From Halosimplex pelagicum (GTDB taxonomy: Archaea; Halobacteriota; Halobacteria; Halobacteriales; Haloarculaceae): DNA of 64,000 bases. A program made the position numbers and the translations under genes. Where the stretch lies: positions 4,712,001 through 4,776,000 of the forward strand of contig NZ_CP058909.1 in assembly GCF_013415905.1 (NCBI RefSeq), in the 5' to 3' direction. This document shows positions 42,844 to 50,292 of this stretch, in pieces (positions within the stretch are counted from its first letter, which is position 1; each line of letters starts with the position of its first letter). Under the pieces are notes generated by a model. That model was not told the origin of the DNA. It searched no databases and was given only the letters and a program-made list of their open reading frames with translations.

Positions 42844-43944
42844 ATGAGTGAACAGCGACCGCCCGGCGACCGCCGGGACGAGTCCGTTCGCGACGGGAGG
42901 GGGGAGTCGACGCCGTCGGCAGCGGGGGGCGGCGACGACACCGACCCGGCAGTGACGGAGACGGCGACCGCCGACCGCGACTCGCGACCGACCGCCCGAG
43001 ACTCGCCGTCCGAGATCGGCGGGGGCGAGCGCGACGCCGCGGCCGGCGACGGGGCCGACGAGCGCGGGGCCGGCCCGCTGGCGACCGCCGTCGAGGACGC
43101 GACGACCGTCGAACCGTGGACGCCCTCGTCGCCGACGGGCCACGAGACCGCGTCCGTCCGGCGACACCTCCGGCGCGACGAGTCGCTCCAGGCCGTCGAC
43201 GCCGCCAGACTGCTCGGCGACGGCGGCGGCCGGGCGGCGGTCGGCCTCAGCGACGACCGCCTCCTCGCCGTCACCGACGACGGCCTCCTGAGCGTCGGTC
43301 TCGACCGGCTGTCGGCGGTCCGCAGCTCCGTCGACTCGACGCTGGGACTGCGCGGCCGCGACGCCCGCCTGCTCGGCGGCGCCGGCTATCTCTGCTCGGT
43401 GGTCGCGTTCCTCGGCGTCCTCGGGACGGCCGCCGACCCGCTGACGCCGTCGCTCGCGCTGGCCGCCGTCGGGGGCGCGCTCGCCGCCGACCACGTCCGC
43501 CGCGAGGGCGTCGCCCCGAACGGCCGGACGGTGACCGACCGACTCCGCCGCTTCGGCCCGCTCGCCTCCCTCGCCGACGCGCTCGACGGGCTCGAACGAC
43601 GCGTCCGGGGCAGTTCGGGCGCCGACCCGCTCGGTCGCTGGGGCGCGGCCGCACTCGCGGTCGGCCCGTTCGCGACGCTGGTCGCGCTGGAGGGCACCGT
43701 CCTCCCGCCGCTGTTCGCGCTGGCGACGGTCGCGAGTTTCGCGCTGGTCGTCTACGCCGTGCGCAACGGCGACGAGTTCGACGGGACGGAAGTGGTCCGG
43801 CGACGCCGCCGGACGGTCACCGCGACGTTCGACGACGGCACCGTCCTCGCCCTTCGCACCCACCCCGACTCGCCGCTCGACCGCGAACTCGCGGCTCGCG
43901 TCGGCGAGTCGTCGCGGCGTCCGGTCTCGGGCGGGGACGACTGA
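42844..43944 (+). CDS. Membrane protein of unknown function
   Basis: The 366-residue protein starts at the ATG at 42844 (the frame is open further upstream, but those 59 codons are not conserved-looking). The N-terminal 100 residues are an acidic unstructured tail. A domain of about 65 residues (SLQAVDAARLLGDGGGRAAVGLSDDRLLAVTDDGLLSVGLDRLSAV) resembles a small PH-like domain that precedes transmembrane segments in haloarchaeal proteins. Hydrophobic segments occur near 185-220 and 285-320. No family function is known. The stop codon lies in a 23-bp tandem repeat. Confidence 0.7.
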   Translation: MSEQRPPGDRRDESVRDGRGESTPSAAGGGDDTDPAVTETATADRDSRPTARDSPSEIGGGERDAAAGDGADERGAGPLATAVEDATTVEPWTPSSPTGHETASVRRHLRRDESLQAVDAARLLGDGGGRAAVGLSDDRLLAVTDDGLLSVGLDRLSAVRSSVDSTLGLRGRDARLLGGAGYLCSVVAFLGVLGTAADPLTPSLALAAVGGALAADHVRREGVAPNGRTVTDRLRRFGPLASLADALDGLERRVRGSSGADPLGRWGAAALAVGPFATLVALEGTVLPPLFALATVASFALVVYAVRNGDEFDGTEVVRRRRRTVTATFDDGTVLALRTHPDSPLDRELAARVGESSRRPVSGGDD

Positions 43945-43980
43945 CCGCCTCGGGCGGGGACGACTGACCGCCTCGGGCGG
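43926..43980. repeat. 23-bp direct tandem repeat over a stop codon
   Basis: CTCGGGCGGGGACGACTGACC-type 23-bp units occur at 43926-43948 and 43949-43971, with a partial third copy (43972-43980). The first unit holds the stop codon of the upstream gene (43942-43944). It looks like a recent slippage duplication and adds no reading frame. Confidence 0.8.
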
Positions 43981-44002
43981 TAGAGGAGGGGGCGCTGGGA
44001 GC

Positions 44003-45001
44003 TCAGGCAAGCGGGAGCAGTTCCGTGGGGAGACTGCCGGGCAGTTCGTCGCGGTCGTGCTCGCCGTCGAAGTGCAGGTCCGGCCCGCGGGCGATCAGCC
44101 GCTTGGGGTTGACGTCCGGGTGGGTCGTGTAGTAGTGCTCCTTGATGTGGTCCATGTTCACCGTCTCGGCGACCCCGGGCGTCTGGTAGAGGTCGCGCAG
44201 GTACGGCCAGAGGTTGTCGTACTCGTGGATGGCCTTGACGTTGCACTTGAAGTGGGTGTGGTACACCTCGTCGAAGCGGACCAGCGTCGTGAACATGCAG
44301 ATGTCCGCTTCGGTCAGCCGGTCACCGGCGAGGTAGCGCTGGTCGGCCAGCACCTCGTCCCAGTGGTCTAACGCCGCGAACAGCTCGTCGACGGCCTCGT
44401 CGTAGGCGTCCTGCGAGCCGGCGAAGCCCGCGCGATACACGCCGTTGTTGATCGGGTCGTAGATGTCGTCGATGATCGCGTCGACTTCCTCGCGGTAGCC
44501 CTCCGGGTACAGATCCACGTCGCGCTCGGCAACCGAATCGAACTCCGTGTCGAGCATCCGCAGCACCTCCTCGGACTCGTTGTTGACGATGGTCTCCTCC
44601 CGCTTGTCCCAGAGCACGGGCACGGTCACCCGGCAGGTGGCGTCGGGGTCGGCTTCCTGATAGACCTCCCGGAGGTAGTCGCTGCCGTTGACGGTGTCGG
44701 GCGTACACCCCTCCTTCTCGGGGGTGAACTGCCAGCCGCCGTCGTCGCGGTAGGGGTCGACGATATCGACCGAGATGGCGTCTTCGAGCCCCTTCAGCGA
44801 CCGGATCAGCAGGGTCCGGTGAGCCCACGGGCAGGCGTAGGAGACGTAGAGGTGGTACCGACCGGCTTCGGGCTGAAAGCGCGCGTCGGGGTCGTCTTCG
44901 ACGCGGTCGCGGAACGTCGTCTCGCCGCGCTCGAACTCTCCGTCCTCGTTCGTGTATTCGTCGATGTCCGTCCGCCACTCGCCGTCGACGAGTTTGTTCA
45001 T
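44003..45001 (-). CDS. Glutathionyl-hydroquinone reductase (GST-like, ECM4/YqjG type)
   Basis: The 332-residue protein starts at ATG 44999-45001. The active site SYACPWAHRTLLIRSL (about 54-69) is the Cys-Pro-Trp motif of Xi-class GST proteins. The C-terminal GST domain includes DRLTEADICMFTTLVRFDEVYHTHFKCN. Family members reduce glutathionyl-hydroquinones; haloarchaea use gamma-glutamylcysteine as their main thiol, so the natural thiol may differ. The genes on either side are divergent or convergent, so it is probably monocistronic. Confidence 0.93.
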   Translation of the reverse strand: MNKLVDGEWRTDIDEYTNEDGEFERGETTFRDRVEDDPDARFQPEAGRYHLYVSYACPWAHRTLLIRSLKGLEDAISVDIVDPYRDDGGWQFTPEKEGCTPDTVNGSDYLREVYQEADPDATCRVTVPVLWDKREETIVNNESEEVLRMLDTEFDSVAERDVDLYPEGYREEVDAIIDDIYDPINNGVYRAGFAGSQDAYDEAVDELFAALDHWDEVLADQRYLAGDRLTEADICMFTTLVRFDEVYHTHFKCNVKAIHEYDNLWPYLRDLYQTPGVAETVNMDHIKEHYYTTHPDVNPKRLIARGPDLHFDGEHDRDELPGSLPTELLPLA

Positions 45002-45139
45002 AGGTGTCCGCTCGTTGGGCCGGGAACCGTAAAAGCCCTCCAGTGACGCGCGGGTAACCGGACGGTCGTCCGGCGAACCGACGCAAGCGTTTAGTATCAC
45101 CCTGTCGATGGTTACGCCAGTCACGCGCGGTGCGGGGGT

Positions 45140-47098
45140 ATGAAACACGTCATCGAAGTCGAGAACGGGGACGCACAGGTGCTCACGGAGACGGGGAGCG
45201 GCGGTCTGATCGGTTGGGGGTTCTTGCACGACCGCCCGCTCGCCGAGTACGTCGAGCAGACGGAGACCCCTAGGTTCGTCGTCCGGAACCGGAAACGGGG
45301 GTTCACGGTCGAAGGGACGGACGGCGAAGCGAGCGACGAGGCGGTCGAGACGGGGCAGGTCGCGCCCGACGGCGACCACAGCGCGGCGGCGCTGGTGACG
45401 GACGTTCGGGTGCTGTTCGCCGTCGGCCGCGCCGACGGGGACCGCACGCGGTCGGTGCCGCTGGACGAGGTGGTCGACGCCCGCACGGAGGCGGGGCTGC
45501 GCAACGCGGCGCTCGCCCTCGACACCGTCGCGGGAGCGCAGTACCGGTTCCCCTCGCGGGGCGACCTGGACGCGGTCAGGGAGTTCGTCGACGCCGCCGC
45601 GGGGATCTGGTCGCGCGCCGAGCGCCACCTCGAAGCCGCCGAGGAGACGCTCGACCGCGTCGAGCAGGCCTTCGAGGCGGGCGACGTGGACGTGGTGCTG
45701 GCGGCGGTCGGCGACGTGCGCGGGACGCTCGACGCCGCCCGCGAGACGGCGGCGGCGCTGGACGGCGCCGCGGCGTCGGTCGGCGACCGGGTCGAGGCCT
45801 ACCGCGAACGGCTGCGGGCGTTCGAGCGCCGCGCCTACGCCGAGCAGGCCGAGCAGGCCCGCGAGCGCGGCCACACCCGCTGGGACGACGACGCCTACGA
45901 GACGGCCGCCGACCACTTCCAGCGGGCGGCAGAGAGCTACGCGGCGGCGCTGTCGGTCGACGCCGACCGGCCGAGCGACGAGCTGATCGAGCGCCGGCGG
46001 GCGAACCTCGACGCCGAGCGCGAGCGCCTGGCCGCCGCGCCGCTCGAACGCGCCGAGCAGGCGGTCGAACTCGCCCGGTCGACCGACGACACCGAGACTG
46101 CCGTCACGTGGTGGGAGCGGGCGCTGGAGCGGTACGAACGGGTCCGCGCGCTCGACTGGGGCCGCGATGACCCCCGTTTCGACGGCGACCGCGAGGCGAT
46201 CCGCGAGCGGCTCGCGACCGTCGTCGAGCGGCTGGTCGACGCGCGCTGTGAGCGCGCCCGACGGGCGCTCGACGCCGCCGACGGGGCGCCTCCCGCGGCG
46301 GTCGCGGCCGCCTGCGACCGCGCCGAGTCGTCGCTCGACGCCGCCCGCGCGGTCGCCCGCGAACGGGTCCCCGACGCGCTCGACGCCGTCGAGGAACTCG
46401 ACGACCGACTCGCCGCCCGCCGCCCCGATCCGTCCGCGACCGACCGCGAAGACACCGACGACGCCGGCTCCGCGACCGTCGTCGTCCCGCCCGAAGCGGC
46501 CGACGAGGACGCGAGCGACGACGGCGAGGACGAGACCGAGTCCCGTTCCGAGGCGAGCGTCGAGTCCGACGGCGACGCGGAGACCGACGGGACCGAGACC
46601 GGGGACGGGGCCGACTCGGCGGGCGGCGAGTGGACGCTTGCCGACGACGGGACGGACGACGAGTGGCTGACCGCCGAGCGAACCGCAACGTCGACCGACG
46701 CCGGTGAGGTCGACGACGCGTCCGACGCCGACGTGGTCGCGGACGCGGTCGCCGATGCCTCCGACGCCGACGTGCTCGCGGACGCCGCCGACGCGGCCGA
46801 CGCCGTCCTCGGGAGCGAAACGGACGGTGGCGATCGGGAGGGCGACGCGGACGGGAGGAGTACCGAAGACGACGCACGCGACGGCGAGACGGGTACCGCA
46901 CGCGACGGCGGTGACGGGATCGACACCGCGGACGGGTGGACGCCCGCGGCGCTGGGGGGCCTCGACGCCGACGGGTTCGCGCGGGTCGTCGCGGATTGCT
47001 TCGGCGCGACCGGGTGGACGGTCGACGCGGTGGACGACGGCGCGGTTGACCTGCGCGCGCGGCCCCGGGGCCGACGAACGTGCGCGCGGGCGTCCTGA
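45140..47098 (+). CDS. Large coiled-coil/TPR-like protein ending in a frameshifted nuclease-like domain
   Basis: The open frame begins at the ATG at 45140 and runs 652 codons. The first 75 residues (DRPLAEYVEQTETPRFVVRNRKRGF) form a small PH-like or vWA-adjacent beta domain. The next 330 residues are helical with repeated AA-rich heptads, reading like TPR-like helices. A long acidic low-complexity linker (about 430-600) precedes a start of a restriction-endonuclease-like domain (LGGLDADGFARVVADCFGATGWTVDAVDDGAVDLRAR). The frame then ends in the wrong reading frame at 47096-47098, because the sequence reads on in another frame (next entry). Intact relatives would be about 730 residues. Confidence 0.7.
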   Translation: MKHVIEVENGDAQVLTETGSGGLIGWGFLHDRPLAEYVEQTETPRFVVRNRKRGFTVEGTDGEASDEAVETGQVAPDGDHSAAALVTDVRVLFAVGRADGDRTRSVPLDEVVDARTEAGLRNAALALDTVAGAQYRFPSRGDLDAVREFVDAAAGIWSRAERHLEAAEETLDRVEQAFEAGDVDVVLAAVGDVRGTLDAARETAAALDGAAASVGDRVEAYRERLRAFERRAYAEQAEQARERGHTRWDDDAYETAADHFQRAAESYAAALSVDADRPSDELIERRRANLDAERERLAAAPLERAEQAVELARSTDDTETAVTWWERALERYERVRALDWGRDDPRFDGDREAIRERLATVVERLVDARCERARRALDAADGAPPAAVAAACDRAESSLDAARAVARERVPDALDAVEELDDRLAARRPDPSATDREDTDDAGSATVVVPPEAADEDASDDGEDETESRSEASVESDGDAETDGTETGDGADSAGGEWTLADDGTDDEWLTAERTATSTDAGEVDDASDADVVADAVADASDADVLADAADAADAVLGSETDGGDREGDADGRSTEDDARDGETGTARDGGDGIDTADGWTPAALGGLDADGFARVVADCFGATGWTVDAVDDGAVDLRARPRGRRTCARAS

Positions 47099-47334
47099 CC
47101 GTCCACGCGGACGCCGCGGCGACGGTCGACGGGGCGGCGGTCGAGCGCTTCGCCGCCGCGGTCGAGCGCGACGCCGACCTCGACGCGGCGGTGGTCGTCG
47201 CCGGCGCGGCGCTTCCCCGGGACGCCCGCGAGCGCGCCGAGGAAACCGGCGTGACGGTGGTCGCGCCGGACGCGCTGGTCGACGAACTCGACGGGCACGA
47301 GGTCTCGGCTCCCCGCGCCGGGGCCGATCGGTGA
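47080..47334 (+). pseudogene. Frameshifted C-terminal part of the nuclease-like gene
   Basis: In the frame starting one base back, the sequence continues as GPTNVRAGVLTVHADAAATVDG and ends AEETGVTVVAPDALVDELDG. This is the remaining core (including a Mrr-cat-like strand and helix order) of the domain begun at 46965. Adding one base in the alternating GCGCGCGCG run at 47053-47061 would join LRAR to APGPTNV and restore one reading frame. The fragment may also be made by internal initiation at the GTG at 47080. A sequencing or assembly error is the main alternative. Confidence 0.68.
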
Positions 47335-47461
47335 GCGACGGCGACGACCCGGGGCGAGGCGGCTCCCGGCGAACCGAGGGCGAGGAGTGCCAGGCGTTCG
47401 CACGAGGTCGGGCGGGTTCGAAGGCTTTATCCACGCGCTCGGACTCGTTTACGGCAAGACT

Positions 47462-47992
47462 ATGTCGGACAAACCTGCCTCGATGTACCGGGACATCGAC
47501 AAGCCCGCGTACACCCGACGGGAGTACATCACGGGTATTCCCGGTTCGAAGATCGCACAGCACCAGATGGGCGACAAGAACGCGGACGCCGACGACTACC
47601 CGGTCCAGATCAGCCTCGTCGTCGAGGAGTCGGTCCAGCTCCGCCACGGCTCGATGGAGGCCTCCCGGCTCTCGGCCAACCGCCACCTCATCAAGGAGCT
47701 CGGCGAGGGCAACTACCGGATGGTCCTCCGGAAGTTCCCCCATCAGGTCATCCGAGAGAACAAACAGGCGACCGGCGCGGGTGCGGACCGCGTCTCCGAC
47801 GGCATGCGCCAGGCGTTCGGCAAGATCGTCGGCACCGCCGCGCGGATCCAGTCCGGCGAGCGCCTGTTCACGGCCTACTGCGACGTCGACCAGGCCGAGG
47901 AAGTCAAGGAAGCCTACCGCCGCGCGTACAACAAGATCACCCCGCCGTGCCGCATCAAGGTCGAACGCGGCGAAGAGCTGCTGATCGCCTGA
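47462..47992 (+). CDS. rpl10e: Ribosomal protein L16/uL16 (L10e), large subunit
   Basis: This universal ribosomal protein binds 23S rRNA near the A and P sites. The 176-residue protein starts at the ATG at 47462 (MSDKPASMYRDIDKPAYTRREYITGIPGSK). It includes QHQMGDKNADADDYPVQISLVVEE and MRQAFGKIVGTAARIQSGERLF, the archaeal L10e signature. A CTTTATCC TATA-like box is about 37 bp upstream. An earlier ATG 25 codons upstream is not used in homologues. Confidence 0.97.
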   Translation: MSDKPASMYRDIDKPAYTRREYITGIPGSKIAQHQMGDKNADADDYPVQISLVVEESVQLRHGSMEASRLSANRHLIKELGEGNYRMVLRKFPHQVIRENKQATGAGADRVSDGMRQAFGKIVGTAARIQSGERLFTAYCDVDQAEEVKEAYRRAYNKITPPCRIKVERGEELLIA

Positions 47993-48047
47993 GGCGACCT
48001 TCCTCTCGGTTTCTCCGGTCGTGACCGACGGGTCTCTCCGCCGCCCG

Positions 48048-48479
48048 TCAGTCTTCCTCGGCGAGTCTGACCGTCAACACCGGCACGTCGGCCGCGCGGA
48101 CGACCTTCTCGGTGACGCTCCCGAGCAGGTAGCGGTCCAGCCCGCGCCGCCCGTGGGTGCCCATCACGACCGCGTCGACCCCCGTCTCCTCGGCGTCCGC
48201 CAGAATCTCCCTGTACGGCTCGCCCTCGCGTATCTCGCCGGTCGCCTCGACGCCGCGGTCGGTGACCGTCTCGACCGTCTCCGCGACGACCTCCTCGCTC
48301 GCGGTCCGCAGCGACTCGACCGTCGTCGCCTCCGCGGCCCCGCTGCCGAGGTACGTCGTGTCGACGACGTACAGGACGCGCAGCGTCGCGTCCATCGCCG
48401 TCGCCAGCGTCAGCGCGTGCTCCAGCGCCGCGTCCGCTCCGTCGCTCCCGTCCGTCGGGTAGAGTATCTCGTCGTACAC
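48048..48479 (-). CDS. UspA-family universal stress protein
   Basis: The 143-residue protein starts at GTG 48477-48479. It begins YDEILYPTDGSDGADAALEHAL (the UspA strand-helix start) and ends with AVVMGTHGRRGLDRYLLGSVTEKVVRAADVPVLTVR. This has the ATP-binding GxxGxxxxxxxGS. Likely a cytosolic nucleotide-binding stress protein. It converges with L16 by about 55 bp. Confidence 0.94.
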   Translation of the reverse strand: MYDEILYPTDGSDGADAALEHALTLATAMDATLRVLYVVDTTYLGSGAAEATTVESLRTASEEVVAETVETVTDRGVEATGEIREGEPYREILADAEETGVDAVVMGTHGRRGLDRYLLGSVTEKVVRAADVPVLTVRLAEED

Positions 48480-48690
48480 GCGTACACCTTCACACCGACG
48501 GGACGTGCCGGTTGCCCCGCTTCCCGCTGCTCTGGGATCGAACAAACGCTTATGGTCCATTATTTTCGACGAATTGGCAGTATATGCCGGATACCTGATC
48601 GAACGCCGGACGCTGGTGAGAGGTCCGCTCGGCGTCGGCCGGCAGGTCGGCGGTCGGCGGGTTTTTGTCGGGACCTCCCGACGGACAGGT

Positions 48691-49554
48691 ATGCGCAGGC
48701 TGGCGGTCGCGACGAACGCGGAAACGTACGAGCGGATGCAGGGGCCGCTCGCCGACCGCGGGATCGAGGTCGACCACGTTCGCTCCCGCGAGCGGACGGT
48801 CGCGCTCACCGACCCGCCCTGGGGAGAGTTCGACGCCGGGTTCGTCTTCCCGCCGCGCCTGATGGAGGGCGGCGTCGCCGACGCCGCGCTGGGCGTCCCG
48901 TGGGTCAACGACCGCGAGGCGGTCCTCCGCTCGCGCAACAAAGCAGGGGTGATCGCCCGCCTGGCCGCCGCCGACGTGCCCGTCCCCGAGACGGTGATGG
49001 TGTCGAACCCCGTCGACGAGTCCGAACTCGTCTCGGCGTTCGAGCGGTTCGATCCGCCGGTCGTCGTCAAGCCCAACTCCACCACCCGCGGCGTCGGCGT
49101 CGCGAAGGCGGGCGACCTGGACTCGCTTTTGGGCGTCGTCGACTACCTCGACCTCGTCCACGATTTTCGAGCTACCGGCGACAAGTCCTTTCTCGTCCAG
49201 GAGTACCTCCCCGGCGCGACCGACTACCGCGTGATGGTGCTGGACGGCGAGTACGTCGGCGCGGTCGAGCGCCGGCTCCCCGACGACGCCCTCGCCGCCG
49301 GCCAGTGGAAGCACAACGTCCACCGCGGCGCCGAGGCCAGCCGCGTCGACCTCGATCCGGAACTCCGCGAACTGGCCGAGCGGACCGCCGACGCGCTCGA
49401 CATCCCCTTCCTCGGCGTCGACCTGCTCGTCACCGACGACAGGGCCGTCGTCAACGAGACCAACGCCCGCCCCACCATCGACGACGCCGGGAAGTACGTC
49501 GACGGCTTCTGGGACGATCTGGCCGACCTCGTCCGGCGGACGGCCGACGAGTAG
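48691..49554 (+). CDS. RimK-like ATP-grasp ligase
   Basis: The 287-residue protein starts at the ATG at 48691. It has the RimK/GshB-like ATP-grasp order: VVVKPNSTTRGVGVAKAGDLDSL (phosphate-binding loop), DKSFLVQEYLPGATDYRVMVLDGEYVGAVERRL, and the metal-binding LGVDLLVTDDRAVVNETNARPTIDD. ATP-grasp enzymes of this type ligate an amino acid or peptide to a carboxylate. The substrate and partner are unknown. The macro-domain gene converges from the opposite strand, 6 bp away. Confidence 0.9.
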   Translation: MRRLAVATNAETYERMQGPLADRGIEVDHVRSRERTVALTDPPWGEFDAGFVFPPRLMEGGVADAALGVPWVNDREAVLRSRNKAGVIARLAAADVPVPETVMVSNPVDESELVSAFERFDPPVVVKPNSTTRGVGVAKAGDLDSLLGVVDYLDLVHDFRATGDKSFLVQEYLPGATDYRVMVLDGEYVGAVERRLPDDALAAGQWKHNVHRGAEASRVDLDPELRELAERTADALDIPFLGVDLLVTDDRAVVNETNARPTIDDAGKYVDGFWDDLADLVRRTADE

Positions 49555-49560
49555 CCGATA

Positions 49561-50067
49561 TCAGTCCCGAACGTCCGCGGCGATCCGCTCCAGTTCGGCG
49601 AACTCCTCGTCGGAGTAGGCGATGACGCGGGCGTCCGAGAGCCCGTTCGCCTCGTACTCGGCGACGGCCTCGCAGACGATCCGCGCGCCCTCGGCGAACG
49701 CGAAGCCGGCGGCGCCGGTGCCGAGCACGGGCACGACGACCGACTCGCAGTCCATCTCGTCGGCGGCGGCGAGGGCGTTGCGCGTCGCGTCGGCGATCGA
49801 CTGTTCGGTCGCGCGGCCGTCGCCGTAGTGGGGCATCGCGGCGGCGTGGATCACGTGGTCGGCGTCGAGTTCGTAGGCGTCGGTGACGGCGACGGCCCCC
49901 AGATCGACCGGTCCCTCGTCCATCGCTGCCTCGTTGATCGGCCCGCCGGCGGCCCGTCGGAGCGCTCCCGCGACGCCGCTACCCATCCGCAGGCTCGTCC
50001 CCGCCGCGTTGACCAGCGCGTCGGCCGACTGGGCCGCGATGTCGCCCTGGACGGTGGTGAACTCCAT
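49561..50067 (-). CDS. Macro-domain protein
   Basis: The 168-residue protein is a macro domain that binds ADP-ribose or removes it from acceptors. Signatures are VQGDIAAQSADALVNAAGTSLRMGSGVAGALRRAAG (the NAA and GSGVAGA loops) and VVPVLGTGAAGFAFAEGARI (the GTGxxGF loop). Start ATG 50065-50067. Probably acts on ADP-ribosylated nucleic acids or proteins. The nearest gene in its direction is the ATP-grasp enzyme. Confidence 0.94.
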   Translation of the reverse strand: MEFTTVQGDIAAQSADALVNAAGTSLRMGSGVAGALRRAAGGPINEAAMDEGPVDLGAVAVTDAYELDADHVIHAAAMPHYGDGRATEQSIADATRNALAAADEMDCESVVVPVLGTGAAGFAFAEGARIVCEAVAEYEANGLSDARVIAYSDEEFAELERIAADVRD

Positions 50068-50168
50068 GGTCGACGCTCCGAGTGCGAGCGGCTAAAAGGC
50101 GTTCCCGGGCCCGTGGGCGCGCGAACCCGGTAGGCTAAAGGGCTGCCGTCCGGAACCGCTAGACGCGA

Positions 50169-50243
50169 GGGCCCGTATCTCAGTCTGGTTAGAGAGAGCG
50201 GCTCATAACCGCTTCGTCCTTGGTTCAAATCCGAGCGGGCCCA
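50169..50243 (+). tRNA. tRNA with CAT anticodon, probably tRNA-Ile2 (agmatidine type)
   Basis: The 75-base gene has acceptor GGGCCCG/CGGGCCC with A73, D stem TCTC/GAGA, anticodon stem AGCGG/CCGCT with loop CTCATAA (anticodon CAT), and T arm CTTGG-TTCAAAT-CCGAG. There is no intron. The CAT anticodon can be elongator Met, initiator Met or Ile2. The GGGCCC acceptor and the absence of an intron favour Ile2, since haloarchaeal elongator tRNA-Met has an intron. The CCA end is not encoded. Confidence 0.85.
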
Positions 50244-50292
50244 CTCAACTTCTCGGTGGTCCGTAGCCGAACGGAGCGGCCGACGACCGCGC

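Noticed and set aside
45058..45073. CCGGACG-GT-CGTCCGG palindrome between the reductase and coiled-coil genes
   Set aside because: Only 7 bp arms of G+C in GC-rich DNA, not placed next to a TATA element, so chance is likely.
44003..47743. Very long open frame (about 1246 codons) on the minus strand covering the glutathionyl-hydroquinone reductase and beyond
   Set aside because: In high-GC haloarchaeal DNA stop codons are rare in antisense frames. The extra part is the antisense of the coiled-coil and L16 genes and is R/P/G-rich with no domain.
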